Source of the DNA: Okapia johnstoni
Taxonomy: Eukaryota > Chordata > Mammalia > Artiodactyla > Giraffidae
Reading direction: 5' to 3'
DNA: 64,000 bases
NCBI GenBank assembly: GCA_024291935.2
Contig: CM044316.1
Coordinates: 72,556,501 to 72,620,500, forward strand
Shown here: in pieces, positions 33,553-44,389 of the stretch
How the letters are laid out: each line of letters opens with the position of its first letter
How positions within the stretch are numbered: the stretch's first letter is position 1
The notes under the pieces: model-generated
The model's database searches: none
Seen by the model: only the letters and a program-made list of their open reading frames with translations
What the model was told of the DNA's origin: nothing
Position numbers and translations under genes: made by a program

Positions 33553-34506
33553 TCACCTCAGTTAGAACCGAACATGAAACAACAGACTGGTTCCAAACTG
33601 AGAAAGGAGTACGGCAAGTCTGTATATTGTCACCCTGCTTATTTAACTTATATGCAGAGTACATCATGCAGAATGCTGGGCTGGATGAAGCACAAGCTAT
33701 AATCAAGATAGCTGGGAGAAATATCAGTGACCTCAGATATGAAGATGACATCATCCTAATGGCAGAAAGCAAAGAGGATCTAAAGAGCCTCTTGATGAAA
33801 GTGAAACAGGAGAGAGAAAAAGATGGATTAAAACTCAATATTCAAAAAGCTAAGACCATGGCAAATAGATGGGGAAATAATGGAAACAGTGAGAGACTTT
33901 ATTTTCTTAGGCTCCAAAATCACTGCAGATGGTGACTGCAACCATGAAATTAAAAGATGCTTGCTCCTTGGAGGAAAAACTATGACAAAGCTAGACAGCA
34001 TTTTAAAAAGCAGAGGCATCACTTTGCTAACAAAGGTGTATATAGTCAAAGCGATGGTTTTTCCAGTAGTCATGTATAGATGTGAGTGTTGGACCATAAA
34101 GAAGGCTGAGTGCCAAAGAATTGATGCTTTTGAACTGTGGTGTTGGAGAAGACTCTTGAGAGTCCCTTGGTCTGCAAGGAGATCCAACCTGTCAATCCTG
34201 AAGGGAATCAGTTCTGAATATTCGTTGGAAGGACTAATGCTGAAGCTGAAGCTCCAATATTTTGGCCACCTGATGTGAAGAACTGCCTCATTGGAAAAGA
34301 CCCTGATGCTGGGCAAGGTTGAAGGCAGGAGGAGAATGGGATGACAGAGGATGAGATGGTTGGATGGCATCACCGATTCGATAGGCATGAATTTGAGCAA
34401 GCTCCGGAAGTTGGTGATGGACAGGGAAGACTGGCATGCTGCTGTCCATGGGGTCGCAAAGAGTCGAACACGACTGAGGGCCTGAACTGAACTAAGTCAC
34501 CTCAGT
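33553..34506 (+). mobile_element. BovB LINE, 0.93 kb, with perfect 10-bp TSD
   Basis: TCACCTCAGT occurs at 33553-33562 and 34497-34506. The body 33563-34492 starts in the reverse transcriptase at TAGAACCGAACATGAAACAA and ends with the CTGAACTGAAC tail. The target CAGT overlaps the CAGT that precedes this point in the longer BovB copy, so the 5' junction shows 4-bp microhomology. It lies 54 bp right of an L1 insertion. Confidence 0.96.
33563..34278 (+). pseudogene. BovB ORF2 remnant, YEDD in place of YADD
   Basis: Covers the reverse-transcriptase palm and the C-terminal region. Motif C reads YEDD (33738-33749): the two Asp remain but Ala is replaced by Glu. A 23-bp deletion near 33863 shifts the frame, and the C-terminal part (from about 33880, METVRDFIFLGSK) continues in another frame to a stop at 34276-34278. 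Motif A and the endonuclease are absent through 5' truncation. Confidence 0.93.
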
Positions 34507-36199
34507 GATATTTTAAGGGCATTGTCTTACTATTTATTTCCCATAGTAGCTAGCATGGTGGTTAGCAGATTTGCAAATATTTTTGAAGAAATATTTAATA
34601 AGCACAGGGTAGTAAATGTGCCAAGTGAGTGGTGTCACTGGGAGCAAAAAGGCTACTGATTTTTGTCTTAGAGATGAGTGATCATAGAATGTTAGAGTTG
34701 TGCGGGGCCTTATCTAACCCCAAGGTCCATTTATAACTTTAATTCAACGTTCAGAGTGACCAGATTGTGAGGTATTTGTTTTTATGTGGACTACATAGGG
34801 ACTTATGGGACTGTGACAGTCAGTCATTGTTCTCTTTGCTTTCATATTTATTCCCTTAAGCAAATTTCCTTATTACATTCCCTTTGTCTGGAATACATAA
34901 CATGAGGACAATCACAGAAATAAAATATAAGTGGGATAGTGGTTGAAGAAGAGATGAAAAAGAGAAAAAAATGTTTTCTCTAGGAAAGAAATACAGGAAT
35001 GGGTTACTAAAAACAACACATGCAAAAACTGTGGAAACAAATGTGAGGCTTCACCAGAGTTACCAGCAGCAAAAAGATTTTATCATTGGAGTAATCTGAG
35101 AATCGATTTCTCTGACTGAACTCAGGGGAGCCAGAAGGGAGACAAAGGCGAGCTTGTGATCTGATGGAGATGAGCTGGGAAAATTGATTTTGGCACTTTG
35201 AACTGTGGAAGGAAGTGAACCATACACAAGTACATAAGTAGTAAAAAGGGAGTAAGCTGCTACTTGGATGAGTTTTGACTTTAATTTGGTGCTACTGATG
35301 ACTTTGACATCGTGGGACAGTTTCTACTTACACCAGATTGGCAATGCAGTGGAGAAAATAGCTTAGCAATTACTGGTATCAGAATAGAGTTTCTAGATTA
35401 GCATCCCTTTGCCTTGTGTATAAATCACCAATAGATTCATGTATTGCCTAGAAACCCTCACACATTCAAAGATGGTCTTTAAGGCTCTGTAATTTCCCTG
35501 CTGTGGCCAATCTGAGTGCTAGTATTTTTTTTTTTAATGCGTTATGAGTTAATACTCCTTGACTTGAATAGATGAGAGTATCCCAAGTCCCTGCAGACCA
35601 TACTCCTAAAGGAAAGAGAAAAATATTCTCATAAAAAAAAATTCCTAATTTTTCTTTGTAATCAAGCCCAAGGCTATAGACAGTTAAAACAAATCCCTGG
35701 CCTGGAGAGGGGTATACATACATGGCCATTCTGAAAATGTAGCCAAGGAGATAAAGTCTGAGAATAGGCTGATTTTCAAGGGATTGAAAGCATTTAATCT
35801 TTGTAGCTTTTCCAGGAAATGCTGCCTAGAGAGTGGTGTTTTTGAATGCTTTTGTTTTCTAGCTTTCCTGGGGTTTGGAGTAGTTTCCTTGTTGGATTGG
35901 GATTAGGTCGTGTGCTTTTGTAATGTAAATGAAATGTTAATATTCTGCCAGATGCAGCCTTTGCATTATTTGGTGACGGTTCCTCAGGAAGGAAGGACAT
36001 TTCCAAAGGAAGCCAGAGACCGGAGACTTCCTCATTGTGTCAGAATGCGCCTATTTCTTCAAATTTAGAGGAAAATCACAATCTTTGTCCATTAAACCAG
36101 TGCTGTAATCAAGACTTCCTAGAAATCCAATCTTACTCTGGTATTCTACTCCTATCCCTTATTTTTTAAAGAGCACTCTTCAAATACTTGACAAACCTT
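34507..36199. other. Unique-looking sequence
   Basis: No repeat family or exon is recognised over 1.7 kb, apart from short homopolymer runs (35523-35535 T, 35632-35641 A). Confidence 0.35.
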
Positions 36200-36212
36200 T
36201 CTTTTGGACTTT

Positions 36213-36259
<47 letters not shown>

Positions 36260-36351
36260 TGGCATGTGGGTCTGCTTCCCTGACCAGGGATCAAACCATG
36301 CCCCCTGCATTGGGAGCCGCTGGATCACCAGGAAAGTCCCTCTTTTGGACT
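36200..36351 (-). mobile_element. CHR-type SINE fragment with (TA)n tail, 11-bp TSD
   Basis: TCTTTTGGACT occurs perfectly at 36200-36210 and 36341-36351. Between them are a TA run (36215-36257) and about 80 bp of a CHR tRNA-like head in reverse (GGCATGTGGGTCTGCTTCCC, then CACCAGGAAAGTCCC). The microsatellite sits where the SINE tail should be, inside the TSD. Confidence 0.92.
36215..36257. repeat. (TA)n microsatellite
   Basis: About 21 TA units without interruption, lying within the TSD of the CHR SINE at its 3' tail. Likely to be length-variable. Confidence 0.95.
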
Positions 36352-36744
36352 CTTCTAACTTCATTTTTATAGGGAAGATTTATATAGCTATAGCATTTTT
36401 CTATATGCCTTATATAAATCCTTTTCTTTTCTAATTATTTTTTAACCTACAATATGATTTCAAATACCAAAACAAGGCTCAACACCTTAGCAATAGCAAT
36501 AGGCCTCTAATTTATCAATCACTTGGCTTTTCCTTTTATAATGTGTCAATAAGATTTCAGGGGAGAAAAATCCTAGACTAAGGGCTCACGGTTGTGTGTA
36601 CATCAATAAAAGTGGAAGCACTGAGGGTAGCTGTGGTTTTATTCTTTATTCTCTGAGTAGCTACTCCTGGATGGAGGGGATGTGCCAAGCCCTGAGATTC
36701 TGAGCTTAGGGTCTTAGATCTCAAGTTCATAATAGACACAGAAT

Positions 36745-36890
36745 CTAAGAACTAAAATTCCAATTATTTGCTTTCTTCACGCATCAGTTTCCTCATTGAT
36801 CAAATGGATTCTTATGAAATTGTAACAGTAGTTACAGCTAATATGTACTGCATATTCTTCTGTGTGGTGTTTTAAGCACACTCCACTTTG
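36745..36890 (+). mobile_element. MIR-like fragment
   Basis: CACGCATCAGTTTCCTCATT followed by GATCAAATGGATTC resembles the MIR core; the rest is diverged. Confidence 0.45.
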
Positions 36891-37112
36891 GGGGCTTCCC
36901 AGTTGGTGCTAGTTGTAAAGAACCTGCCTGCCAATGCAGGCCACATAAAGAGACACTGGTTCCATCCCTGGGTAGGGAAGATCCCCTGGAGGAAAGTATG
37001 GCAACTTACTCCAGTATTCTTGCCTGGAGAATCGCTTGGACAGAGGAGCCTGGCGGGCTACAGTTCATGGGGTTGCAAAGAGTCGGACACAACTGAAGCG
37101 ACTTAGCATGCA
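36891..37112 (+). mobile_element. Bov-tA SINE
   Basis: Head GGGGCTTCCCAGTTGGTGCT, body CCAGTATTCTTGCCTGGAGA, end CTGAAGCGACTTAGCATGCA. No certain TSD. Confidence 0.92.
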
Positions 37113-38329
37113 AACATGTGTTAGTTTCGTAAATCTTCCAAATAATCTTATGATTACTCCCTCCCTCCCAAATATCTGGAGTGCTTACTGCCTCTCTTTA
37201 GAGTAACTCCAGATTCTCTCAGTTCTTGTGAAGTAACTGCAAGTCATTTTTCATTATGGACAACGGCTTCTCCAATCCATATAATTTACTGAAACTGGCC
37301 ACTAAGCTTGGGAAGAACTTCTTTGTTCTGGCAGAAAGCCCTCAAGCATTCTCTTTGAGGGGTTTTATATCCAAAAGAGGTAATGAAAATACTCTTGGGT
37401 TTGGTTATCTATGGAGGGATTTACTTATCCATTGGAAGGGTTGAGTACTACATATAACAATCCATGAAGATCAGTTTCCAGCCATATGTCTTATAAGTCT
37501 GTATAGATTTAATCTCTTTTCATATAGTTCAGGAAGAGTATGCTTTGAAAACTTAGCACTCCATCCATGACTAGCACTCCATCCATGGCCACAAAAGCCA
37601 TCTAGCCCCCAGACTGGGGTCTCTGATGAATAGAAGGCTGACCATAAGCTGACCCAGCACAAAGCCCTGCTTTCTATGCCGACAGTGACTATTAGCCAGG
37701 CTCTCAATTACAGTATCAACTTTCTGGAGGAAAACTAGAAAGAATCACACTCCCTTTATTCCAAGATATATGTGAAACAAGGCACAGTGGTAGTTATTAA
37801 CAATAAAGTTGAGGTTAATGTGCTTTCCCTCTAAATCTGAATGCTAGCATAACCATTTAAATAGTGCCAACAATGAAAATAAACAGAAGACTGAGTTAAA
37901 CCACAAATGTACAGGCCCACACCACTTGGCAAAACATAAGAGCCAGCAGTATTGAAACAACAGCAATTAACGCTTTATATGTAAAATGAATCATAAGACA
38001 GTAGGGGGCCAGTGGAGCAGTTTATCAAACTGAACCAATGTGACCCTAGAGGTAGAGTAGGTCCTTTCTGAAATGAAGGAATGAGTTTCCATAACATTTC
38101 TTAGAAGACATGTGAGTTCTTAAAACTCTTATTGTCCTTTCTTATTCTCCACATTCTGCTGGTCCTGGGAGTACTGAGAGATTGTGAAGACCTCCCCCAG
38201 CCCCACCCCAAGTGACCAGGAGCTGCCAAAGTCAGGAGGAGAGGAGGGTGATACAGTGAGAAGCCCTGTCTGTCCTGTGCTCCTGATGAGGAATAGCTGC
38301 ATCTTTTTTTTTTTTTTTGCCTGGCACAG
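37113..38329. other. Unique-looking sequence with a small tandem
   Basis: No family is recognised over 1.2 kb. TAGCACTCCATCCATG occurs twice in tandem with an 18-bp period (37554-37587). A T-run at 38303-38318 leads into the next SINE. Confidence 0.35.
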
Positions 38330-38540
38330 ATTCTTTTCCTGGTGGCTCAGCAGTAAAGAATACGCTTGTAATACAGGAGATGCAGGTTCAGTCCCTGGGT
38401 TGGGAAGGTCTCCGGGAGGAGGGCATGGCAACCCACAGCAGTATTCTTGCCTGGGAAATCCTATGGACAGAGGAGCCTAACAGGTTACAGTCCACAGGGT
38501 CACAAAGACTCAGACACGGATTAATGACTAAACAACAACA
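38330..38540 (+). mobile_element. Bov-tA SINE
   Basis: Worn head (TCCTGGTGGCTCAGCAGTAA), B-box region GGTTCAGTCCCTGGG, Bov-A body, and AATGACTAAACAACAACA tail. TSD not seen. Confidence 0.92.
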
Positions 38541-38769
38541 TATACTACTTCTCTGGTTTCTAGAGCATCTCTCTGCCTATAAATGAACTTTGTGTGAGTA
38601 AAACACAGCATCCTGCATTAATCTTCATATGTCTCAGAGTAAGCAGGCCCAGTTCTTACGTTTCACTCAAGCATTTTTACAACTCACTATGTGTTTAGTT
38701 CTTAGCACTGACTGGTGGTAAGTGTAGCTCATGGGAGCTCTGGTGAAGACATCTGGGGCCAGTCGCTTG

Positions 38770-38910
38770 CAGATTCTATAACCTCATCAAATGATTTAAT
38801 TTCTCTGTACTTCAATGTCATCATTTGTAAAATGAATGTGATGATCCTTACCTCATAGGATTATTGTGAGAATTAAATAAAACTGTGTATGTTTGTGTTT
38901 TACCTTACAG
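38770..38910 (+). mobile_element. MIR SINE fragment
   Basis: AATTTCTCTGTACTTCAATG with TCATCATTTGTAAAATGAAT, then CCTCATAGGATTATTGTGAG trace MIR in plus orientation. Confidence 0.75.
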
Positions 38911-39109
38911 TATATCTGATATAATTACTACTCAAAAAATAATGATCACACTATTCTTACTGTGACCCAGTACTGCCCCACAGATTTAGAGTCTGGATGG
39001 AAATACAGGATATTTATTTATGAAACAATGAGTAAGCAGGTCTTTGTTAATTTTAAGTTGCAGCTCCTGAGACAGCACTTTCTCAAACTGGTAGTTGCTC
39101 CTCGCCTCT

Positions 39110-39290
39110 CCATGTCCCATGTCCGTTTGTTGTCATCAGAGTGGTTTGCTTGAATCTCCCTTTCCTTGTGTATAAAATGGGAATAATACCATACTTCCCT
39201 CTCAGGATATTTGTGAGAATCAAGGAGATCATGCAACATTAGAGTATTGAGATTTCTTATAAAACACAAAGCATTGTCAATATTGTGTTG
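39110..39290 (+). mobile_element. MIR SINE fragment
   Basis: TCCTTGTGTATAAAATGGGA, then CCTCTCAGGATATTTGTGAG and AAACACAAAGCATTGTCAAT resemble a second plus-strand MIR. Confidence 0.6.
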
Positions 39291-40054
39291 TGGTTATTTA
39301 TGAATATGTCTTGTGCCTCAAACTAGACAGGAAGATTCCCAGCATAATGACTTGAACAACCATTTTTCAAAGGCTGTAGGCTAAGGAGGGAGATCCACTG
39401 TAGGAAACATGGTAGAAGAGCACTTAGATATGTTATTCCTAGTTCATCACTCTATCCACTGAGGCTTGTTTCCTTTTTCTATAGAAATTATTTTGATTTT
39501 TTTCCAAGGAGGATCCAATGAAGGGGTAAATGGACAGTCAGGATTGTCAGGGGAAATTTCTGAGAACCAGCCAGGAAGGGTAGACAACAAGTAGACAATA
39601 CTAATGAAAAACGTAAAGCACCTTCTTGTTGGGATGAGTTTTGAGCTATGACAGTATATGCAATGCATGCTTTATTCCCAGAACAAAGGCCCACGCCAAA
39701 ATAAGTAGCAACAACCATTCACCAAGAACCAACCCAAGCGTCAAGAGCTCCCCTCCTCAACATCATGAGAGCCAAAACAAATCACAAGTAGTTTTACGTT
39801 GTGGCTCCTCGATGCACTGAATTAAAAAGATCTCTCTGATGCTTAGGTCAAAAGCCTTCAATTATGGAGAACCACAATCTGAAACTGACTGCATGTATGT
39901 CTGGAGCCCTTACACTGGGCACCAAAGAGAAACCAGCAAAACTTACTGAGAAACTGTTGCACATTCCTTCGAAGACTAGGGGGGTGGGTCACTCTTACTT
40001 ATAATCACCTCTAAGATTTTAGTGGAGTCCTGATTTGGGGTAACCTCAGTCCCA
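39291..40054. other. Sequence with no recognised feature
   Basis: Nothing is recognised. Two overlapping minus frames of 73 and 76 codons lack domains. Confidence 0.3.
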
Positions 40055-40185
40055 AAATGCAGAACCTTCAGATCTAGAGGGCCAACTGTATTTCACCATT
40101 TTATATAAGGGACTGGAGCACTCTTGGATTTTGATGTCTGGGGGTCCTGTACACAATCCCCTGCAGATACTGAGGGATGACTGTA
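40055..40185. mobile_element. MER2/Tigger-like DNA transposon fragment
   Basis: TTTTATATAAGGGACTGGAG, GGATTTTGATGTCTGGGGGT and the end TGAGGGATGACTG before TA match the right end of a MER2-like element. The left part (AGAGGGCCAACTGTATTTCA) is an internally rearranged or different Tigger-derived sequence. Confidence 0.65.
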
Positions 40186-40189
40186 CTTC

Positions 40190-40330
40190 ATCTTACCACA
40201 GTCCTGTGAAGGACATGTTATTTTTATTTTATTGATAAGAAATAAGAGAATCAAAGAAGCTAAGTAATTGTTTCAGTGCTACATAGCTTGTTAATTGATG
40301 AAGCTGAATTATTAAATCTGATCATGAATT
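40190..40330 (-). mobile_element. MIR-like fragment
   Basis: CAGTCCTGTGAAGGACATGT, then ATTGATAAGAAATAAGAGAA and TACATAGCTTGTTAATTGAT resemble MIR in reverse. Confidence 0.6.
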
Positions 40331-40559
40331 CACTGTTTCCAGAAACAGCAGATTTTTTTGCTTTTATCTTGATTTTCCACAAGCATCTCAGATTGCACCC
40401 TGGCCCTTAGCAGTACTTAAAGGACTTGAATAATGGCATAACACTGTGTATAGTGAGAGGGATATGCAAAATTGTCTACACTACAACATATTTTTTTCCC
40501 AGTGGAGCATCTACTTTGGTACTTTTAATCTGCATTTTAGGGAATAGTTCTCTTTTTTA
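40331..40559. other. Sequence with no recognised feature
   Basis: Nothing is recognised. Confidence 0.3.
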
Positions 40560-41125
40560 TATAATTTTTAATGATTACTTTCCATTTACAGTTATTACAG
40601 AATATTGACTATATTCCTCATGTTGTACACTGTGTCCTTGAGCCTATTGTATACTCAATAGTTTGTACCTCCCACTCCTCTACCCCTATACTGCACGCTC
40701 TCCAACTGGTAACCACTAGTTTATTCTCTATATCCATGAGTCTGCTTCTTTCATGTTATATTCACTAGCTTGTTGTCTTTAGATTCTACATATAAGTGAT
40801 ATCACACTTGTTTATCTTTCTCAGTCTGACTTATTTCACTTAGCATAATGCCCTTCAAATCCATCCATGTTGCTGCAAATGGCAAAACTTCATTCTTTTT
40901 TATGGCTGAGTAGTATTCCTTTCTATATATATACCACAGCTTCTTTGTACATTCATCTGTTGATGGACACTTAGGTTGTTTCCATGTCTTGGCTATTGTA
41001 AATAATGCTACTATGAACACTGGGATGCATGCATCTATTCAAATTAGTATTTCTGGGATTTTTTTTGGATATACCCAGGAGTAGAATTTTAGTCTTTTGA
41101 GAAATTGCCGTACTGTTTTAGGGAA
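40560..41125 (-). mobile_element. L1 3' region (end of ORF2 and 3' UTR)
   Basis: TGTACACTGTGTCCTTGAGC, CATCCATGTTGCTGCAAATG, TGATGGACACTTAGGTTGTT and GGATATACCCAGGAGTAGAA are in the order of an L1 end read in reverse. TSD not seen. Confidence 0.88.
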
Positions 41126-41328
41126 ATATTCTTTTTATTTGCCCTCTACAGATCCCTATATAATTCTTCAGTGGGGCAGATTCTTATAATAAAGGTAATC
41201 ATAAATTAGTTTTTGAACTAATCAATTGAAAAGATTTCACCTCCAGTACAAAAGGCTATCATGATTTGATTGTAGGTAAAAATCTAGTATGCCTAAATAT
41301 AGGCAACATGAAGCTTTGTAAATATTTT

Positions 41329-41554
41329 ATTACATCTGGTGGGTTCCCCAGGTAGTAACGACACCACCTGCCAAACAGAAGACACAGGTTCAATCCTGGG
41401 TTGTGAAGATTCCCTGGAGAAGGAAATGGCAACCCACTCCAGTCTTCTTGCGCTGGAAATCCCATGGACAGAGGAGCCTGGTGGGCTACAGTCCGTGGGG
41501 TCACACAGAGTTGGACACAACTGAGCAAATAAATAGCAGCAGGATTACATGTGG
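41329..41554 (+). mobile_element. Bov-tA SINE with 11-bp TSD
   Basis: ATTACATCTGG (41329-41339) and ATTACATGTGG (41544-41554) flank a plus-strand Bov-tA with a worn head (TTCCCCAGGTAGTAACGACA) and intact Bov-A body. One mismatch in the duplication. Confidence 0.93.
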
Positions 41555-42329
41555 CAGCTGCTTTGGCTAAATGATTTTTCTGGAGCAAGTGTGTTATTGT
41601 ACAATGAAAGTTTACTTCAAAAATGAGATTATTTTCTTCAATTCTCTAATTTATGTAATGCTTAGCAAAAGTGGTGTCATAGAACAGGATATTTTAAAGA
41701 ATTTTTAGGAGGCTCTGGAAATATTTCCTGGAATCCTTTATAAAATTTTGATTTGAAAACTAAGCCAATACACTGTTTAGTTAGGAGCATTGCCCTGTGT
41801 TTGCACAATGTAAGACACTGTAAGAAAAATAGGATCTTTAAGTCTGGGAAATAAATTTTTTTCTCTTGAGCCAGCCTTATTTTGGTGTTTAAAGTGTCTT
41901 CCTCATTTTCTTGGCGACTCACATTAAGAGGTGTATCCCAGAGTCATCTCACTATGTGGGATTTCAGAGGTCAGATGTATACAAATACAGAGCCGAAAGC
42001 CTTTATAAATGTCTTAGTGAACTTCATAGTCATTCTGTAGTTTAATTTATCATCATTTCTACCAGTTGTCACCAAATGCATGATGAATGGGGACAAAAAT
42101 CAGACTGTAGTGTAGACTGATCTTCCCCAAATTGTGAATTTGGCCACATTTGTCCTGAGTTCCTTTCCTCTCCTTTCTCTTTTCTTCAGTCCCTTCACAT
42201 AGTAACCAGTTCCTAACCAGTAACCTAATCACCCAATGTGTCCTCATGTTCCTCCACTTCAAACTCATGCTGATTTACAAGGGTTAAACTTTTTCCAGTC
42301 TCCTTCTGTCCAAGAGTAATCTGAAAAGG
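41555..42329. other. Sequence with no recognised feature
   Basis: Nothing is recognised over 0.8 kb. Confidence 0.3.
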
Positions 42330-42540
42330 AATTTATTAATATATGTCTTCTGAGTGCCTTCTCTGAGCCAGAAGCTTGACGTGATTTTCTCCTCACAATA
42401 ACCTCCAAGCAATATTCAAGGATATTATTCCCATTTTACACATGAGGCTCATATACATTTGCAAATTACCCAACTCACATCACTAGTAATTAGTGTAACT
42501 AGTGATATAAGCCCTGGTGTGTTTGACTGACAGCTTATAA
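42330..42540 (-). mobile_element. MIR SINE
   Basis: CTTCTGAGTGCCTTCTCTGA, CTCCTCACAATAACCTCCAA and CCCATTTTACACATGAGGCT are reverse MIR landmarks. Confidence 0.75.
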
Positions 42541-42889
42541 CCATGGCATGTTACTGCCCAATCTAACATACTAACTTCATTTTTTCCTGCTTCTGAGGCC
42601 AGCAAGGTGCCTGATAAAATCAACTCATGAATCAGCTCCAGATAAGTTGTTAATGGCTTGATATCAAGCCAGTAGTGGTGTGGAGAAAGGTCACCATTCA
42701 TCCCCAAGTGTTTCTTTCTCCTGAGCTCAGCTGCCCTGGGATGATCAAGGCTGGTAACCATAGCATGAGCCTTGATCTCAGGAGGTGAGCCTGTGGCCCT
42801 TCACCCAGGGAGAAACTTGATACCTCATTTGTCCCTTTAAGAGTCCTTACTTGGTAAACCTTCAAGCTCAAAAGTGGGTTCCTTTTAGA
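42541..42889. other. Sequence with no recognised feature
   Basis: Nothing is recognised. Confidence 0.3.
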
Positions 42890-43057
42890 TAATATTTGTA
42901 TTTTCTTTTTTTTTTTTTAACTTTTTATTAAATTTATTTATTTTTAGTTGGAGGATAATTTCTTTACAATATTGTGTTGGTTTCTGCCATACATCAACAT
43001 GAATCAGCCATAGATATACCCCCTCCCGCTTGAGACTCCTTCTAATATTTGTATTTT
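42890..43057 (-). mobile_element. Very short L1 insertion with perfect 15-bp TSD
   Basis: TAATATTTGTATTTT occurs at 42890-42904 and 43043-43057. Only 138 bp lie between: a T-run and the last part of the ruminant L1 3' UTR (ATGAATCAGCCATAGATATA). This is an extreme 5' truncation. Confidence 0.95.
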
Positions 43058-43084
43058 AAAAGCAGCCTTGAGTGATGTCATCAA

Positions 43085-43210
43085 GATGGTAGAATAGGAG
43101 GTCCCAGCCCTTGTTCCCTAACACAAATACTGATTTAACAACCATGTGTGGACAAAACTGCCCTTATGAGAGCTGAAGAATCTGTGGGGGAGGGGGAACA
43201 TCAGACAGCA
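43085..43210 (+). mobile_element. Possible L1 5' UTR fragment
   Basis: CATCAAGATGGTAGAATAGG and ACAAAACTGCCCTTATGAGA resemble the 5' end of an old L1. The rest is uncertain. Confidence 0.4.
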
Positions 43211-43623
43211 CTGGTGGGGCACAGAAACAAGAAAAGATACATTGAAAATGTTGTATACCTTACCTATTGATAGCTTTTTGTATGTCAGTCATATTTCAAT
43301 TAAGTGGTTTTAAAAAATTAAAGTCAAAGCAGCCTTATATATCTGAACTCAAGTGATACAATACCATAGAATTTTAGGCATAGGGAGAGGAAGTGAGCAC
43401 TCTTCTTCCCTTCCGGTCTCATCCCACAGATATGCCCTCCTGTGCCACCTACGTAGAGAGCCAGCCCATGTATTCCCCTTGAGGCTCCTTCAAGCCTAAT
43501 CTCACTCGTTCTCTGATGTATTGTTGTTCAGATGCTAAGTTGTGTCCAATTCTTTGCAACCCCATGAACTGCTGCACACCAGGCTTCCCTGTCCTTCACT
43601 GTCTCTCTGAGTTTGCTCAAACT

Positions 43624-44198
43624 CATGTCCACTGTGGAGAAGGCACTGGCAACCCACTCCAGTATCCTTGCCTGGAAAATCCCATGGACGGAGGAGCCTG
43701 GTAGGCTGCAGTCCATGGGGTCGCTAAGAGTTGGACATGACTGAGCAGTTTTGTTGAAGCTGAAACTCCAATACTTTGGCCACCTCATGCGAAGAGTTGA
43801 CTCATTGGAAAAGACCTTAATGCTGGGAAGGATTAGGGGCAGGAGGATAAGGGGACGACAGAGGATGAGATGGTTGGATGGCATCGCCGACTCGATGGAC
43901 ATGGGTTTGGTTAAACTCTGGGAGTTGGTGATGGACAGAGAGGCCTGGCATGCTGCGATTCATGGGGTCGCAAAGAGTTGGACACGACTGAGCGGCTGAA
44001 CTGAACTGAACTGAACTGAGCAGCTTCACTTTCACTTTTCACTTTCATGCATTGGAGAAGGACATGGCAACCCTCTCCAGCATTCTTGCCTGGAGAATCC
44101 CAGGGACAGGGGCACCTGGTGGGCGGCCGTCTATGGGGTAGCACAGAGTCGGACATGACTGAAGCGACTTTGCAACAGTAGCATCAGCATGTCCACTG
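43624..44198 (+). mobile_element. Bov-A2 dimer SINE with perfect 11-bp TSD, itself interrupted
   Basis: CATGTCCACTG occurs at 43624-43634 and 44188-44198. The first Bov-A monomer is 43635-43748 and the second about 44024-44187. Their linker carries the GACTGAGCAG and CTTCACTTTCACTTTT join typical of Bov-A2. A BovB fragment is inserted in that linker. Confidence 0.93.
43740..44023 (+). mobile_element. BovB LINE 3' end inside Bov-A2, 9-bp TSD
   Basis: ACTGAGCAG at 43740-43748 and 44015-44023 brackets about 265 bp of the BovB 3' end, from TGAAGCTGAAACTCCAATAC to four CTGAA-type tail repeats. It is the innermost and youngest layer of the nest. Confidence 0.9.
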
Positions 44199-44389
44199 AG
44201 TCAGTGATGCCATCCAACCATCTCATCCTCTGTTGCCCCCTTCTTCTCTTGCCCTCAATTTTTCCCAGCATATCAGAGTCTTTTCCAGTGAGTCAGATAA
44301 CTATTACTATGTGAATGTGAATGCAGTAGACACTTAGTACAAACTAATATTTTCTATGCTTCTCTAAATCTCCTTTCCTCCCTGCAGTT

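Larger units (their letters stand above)
43519..44299 (-). mobile_element. BovB LINE 3' end, interrupted by a Bov-A2 insertion
   Basis: The left part 43519-43634 and right part 44199-44299 are one reverse BovB 3' end: CCAATTCTTTGCAACCCCAT leads to CAAACTCATGTCCACTG. It resumes after the insert with AGTCAGTGATGCCATCCAAC and TCAGAGTCTTTTCCAGTGAG. It is the outermost, so oldest, member of a three-level nest. Confidence 0.92.

Noticed and set aside
36152..36434. Open frames with Tyr-Ile repeats on both strands
   Set aside because: They are translations of the TA microsatellite.
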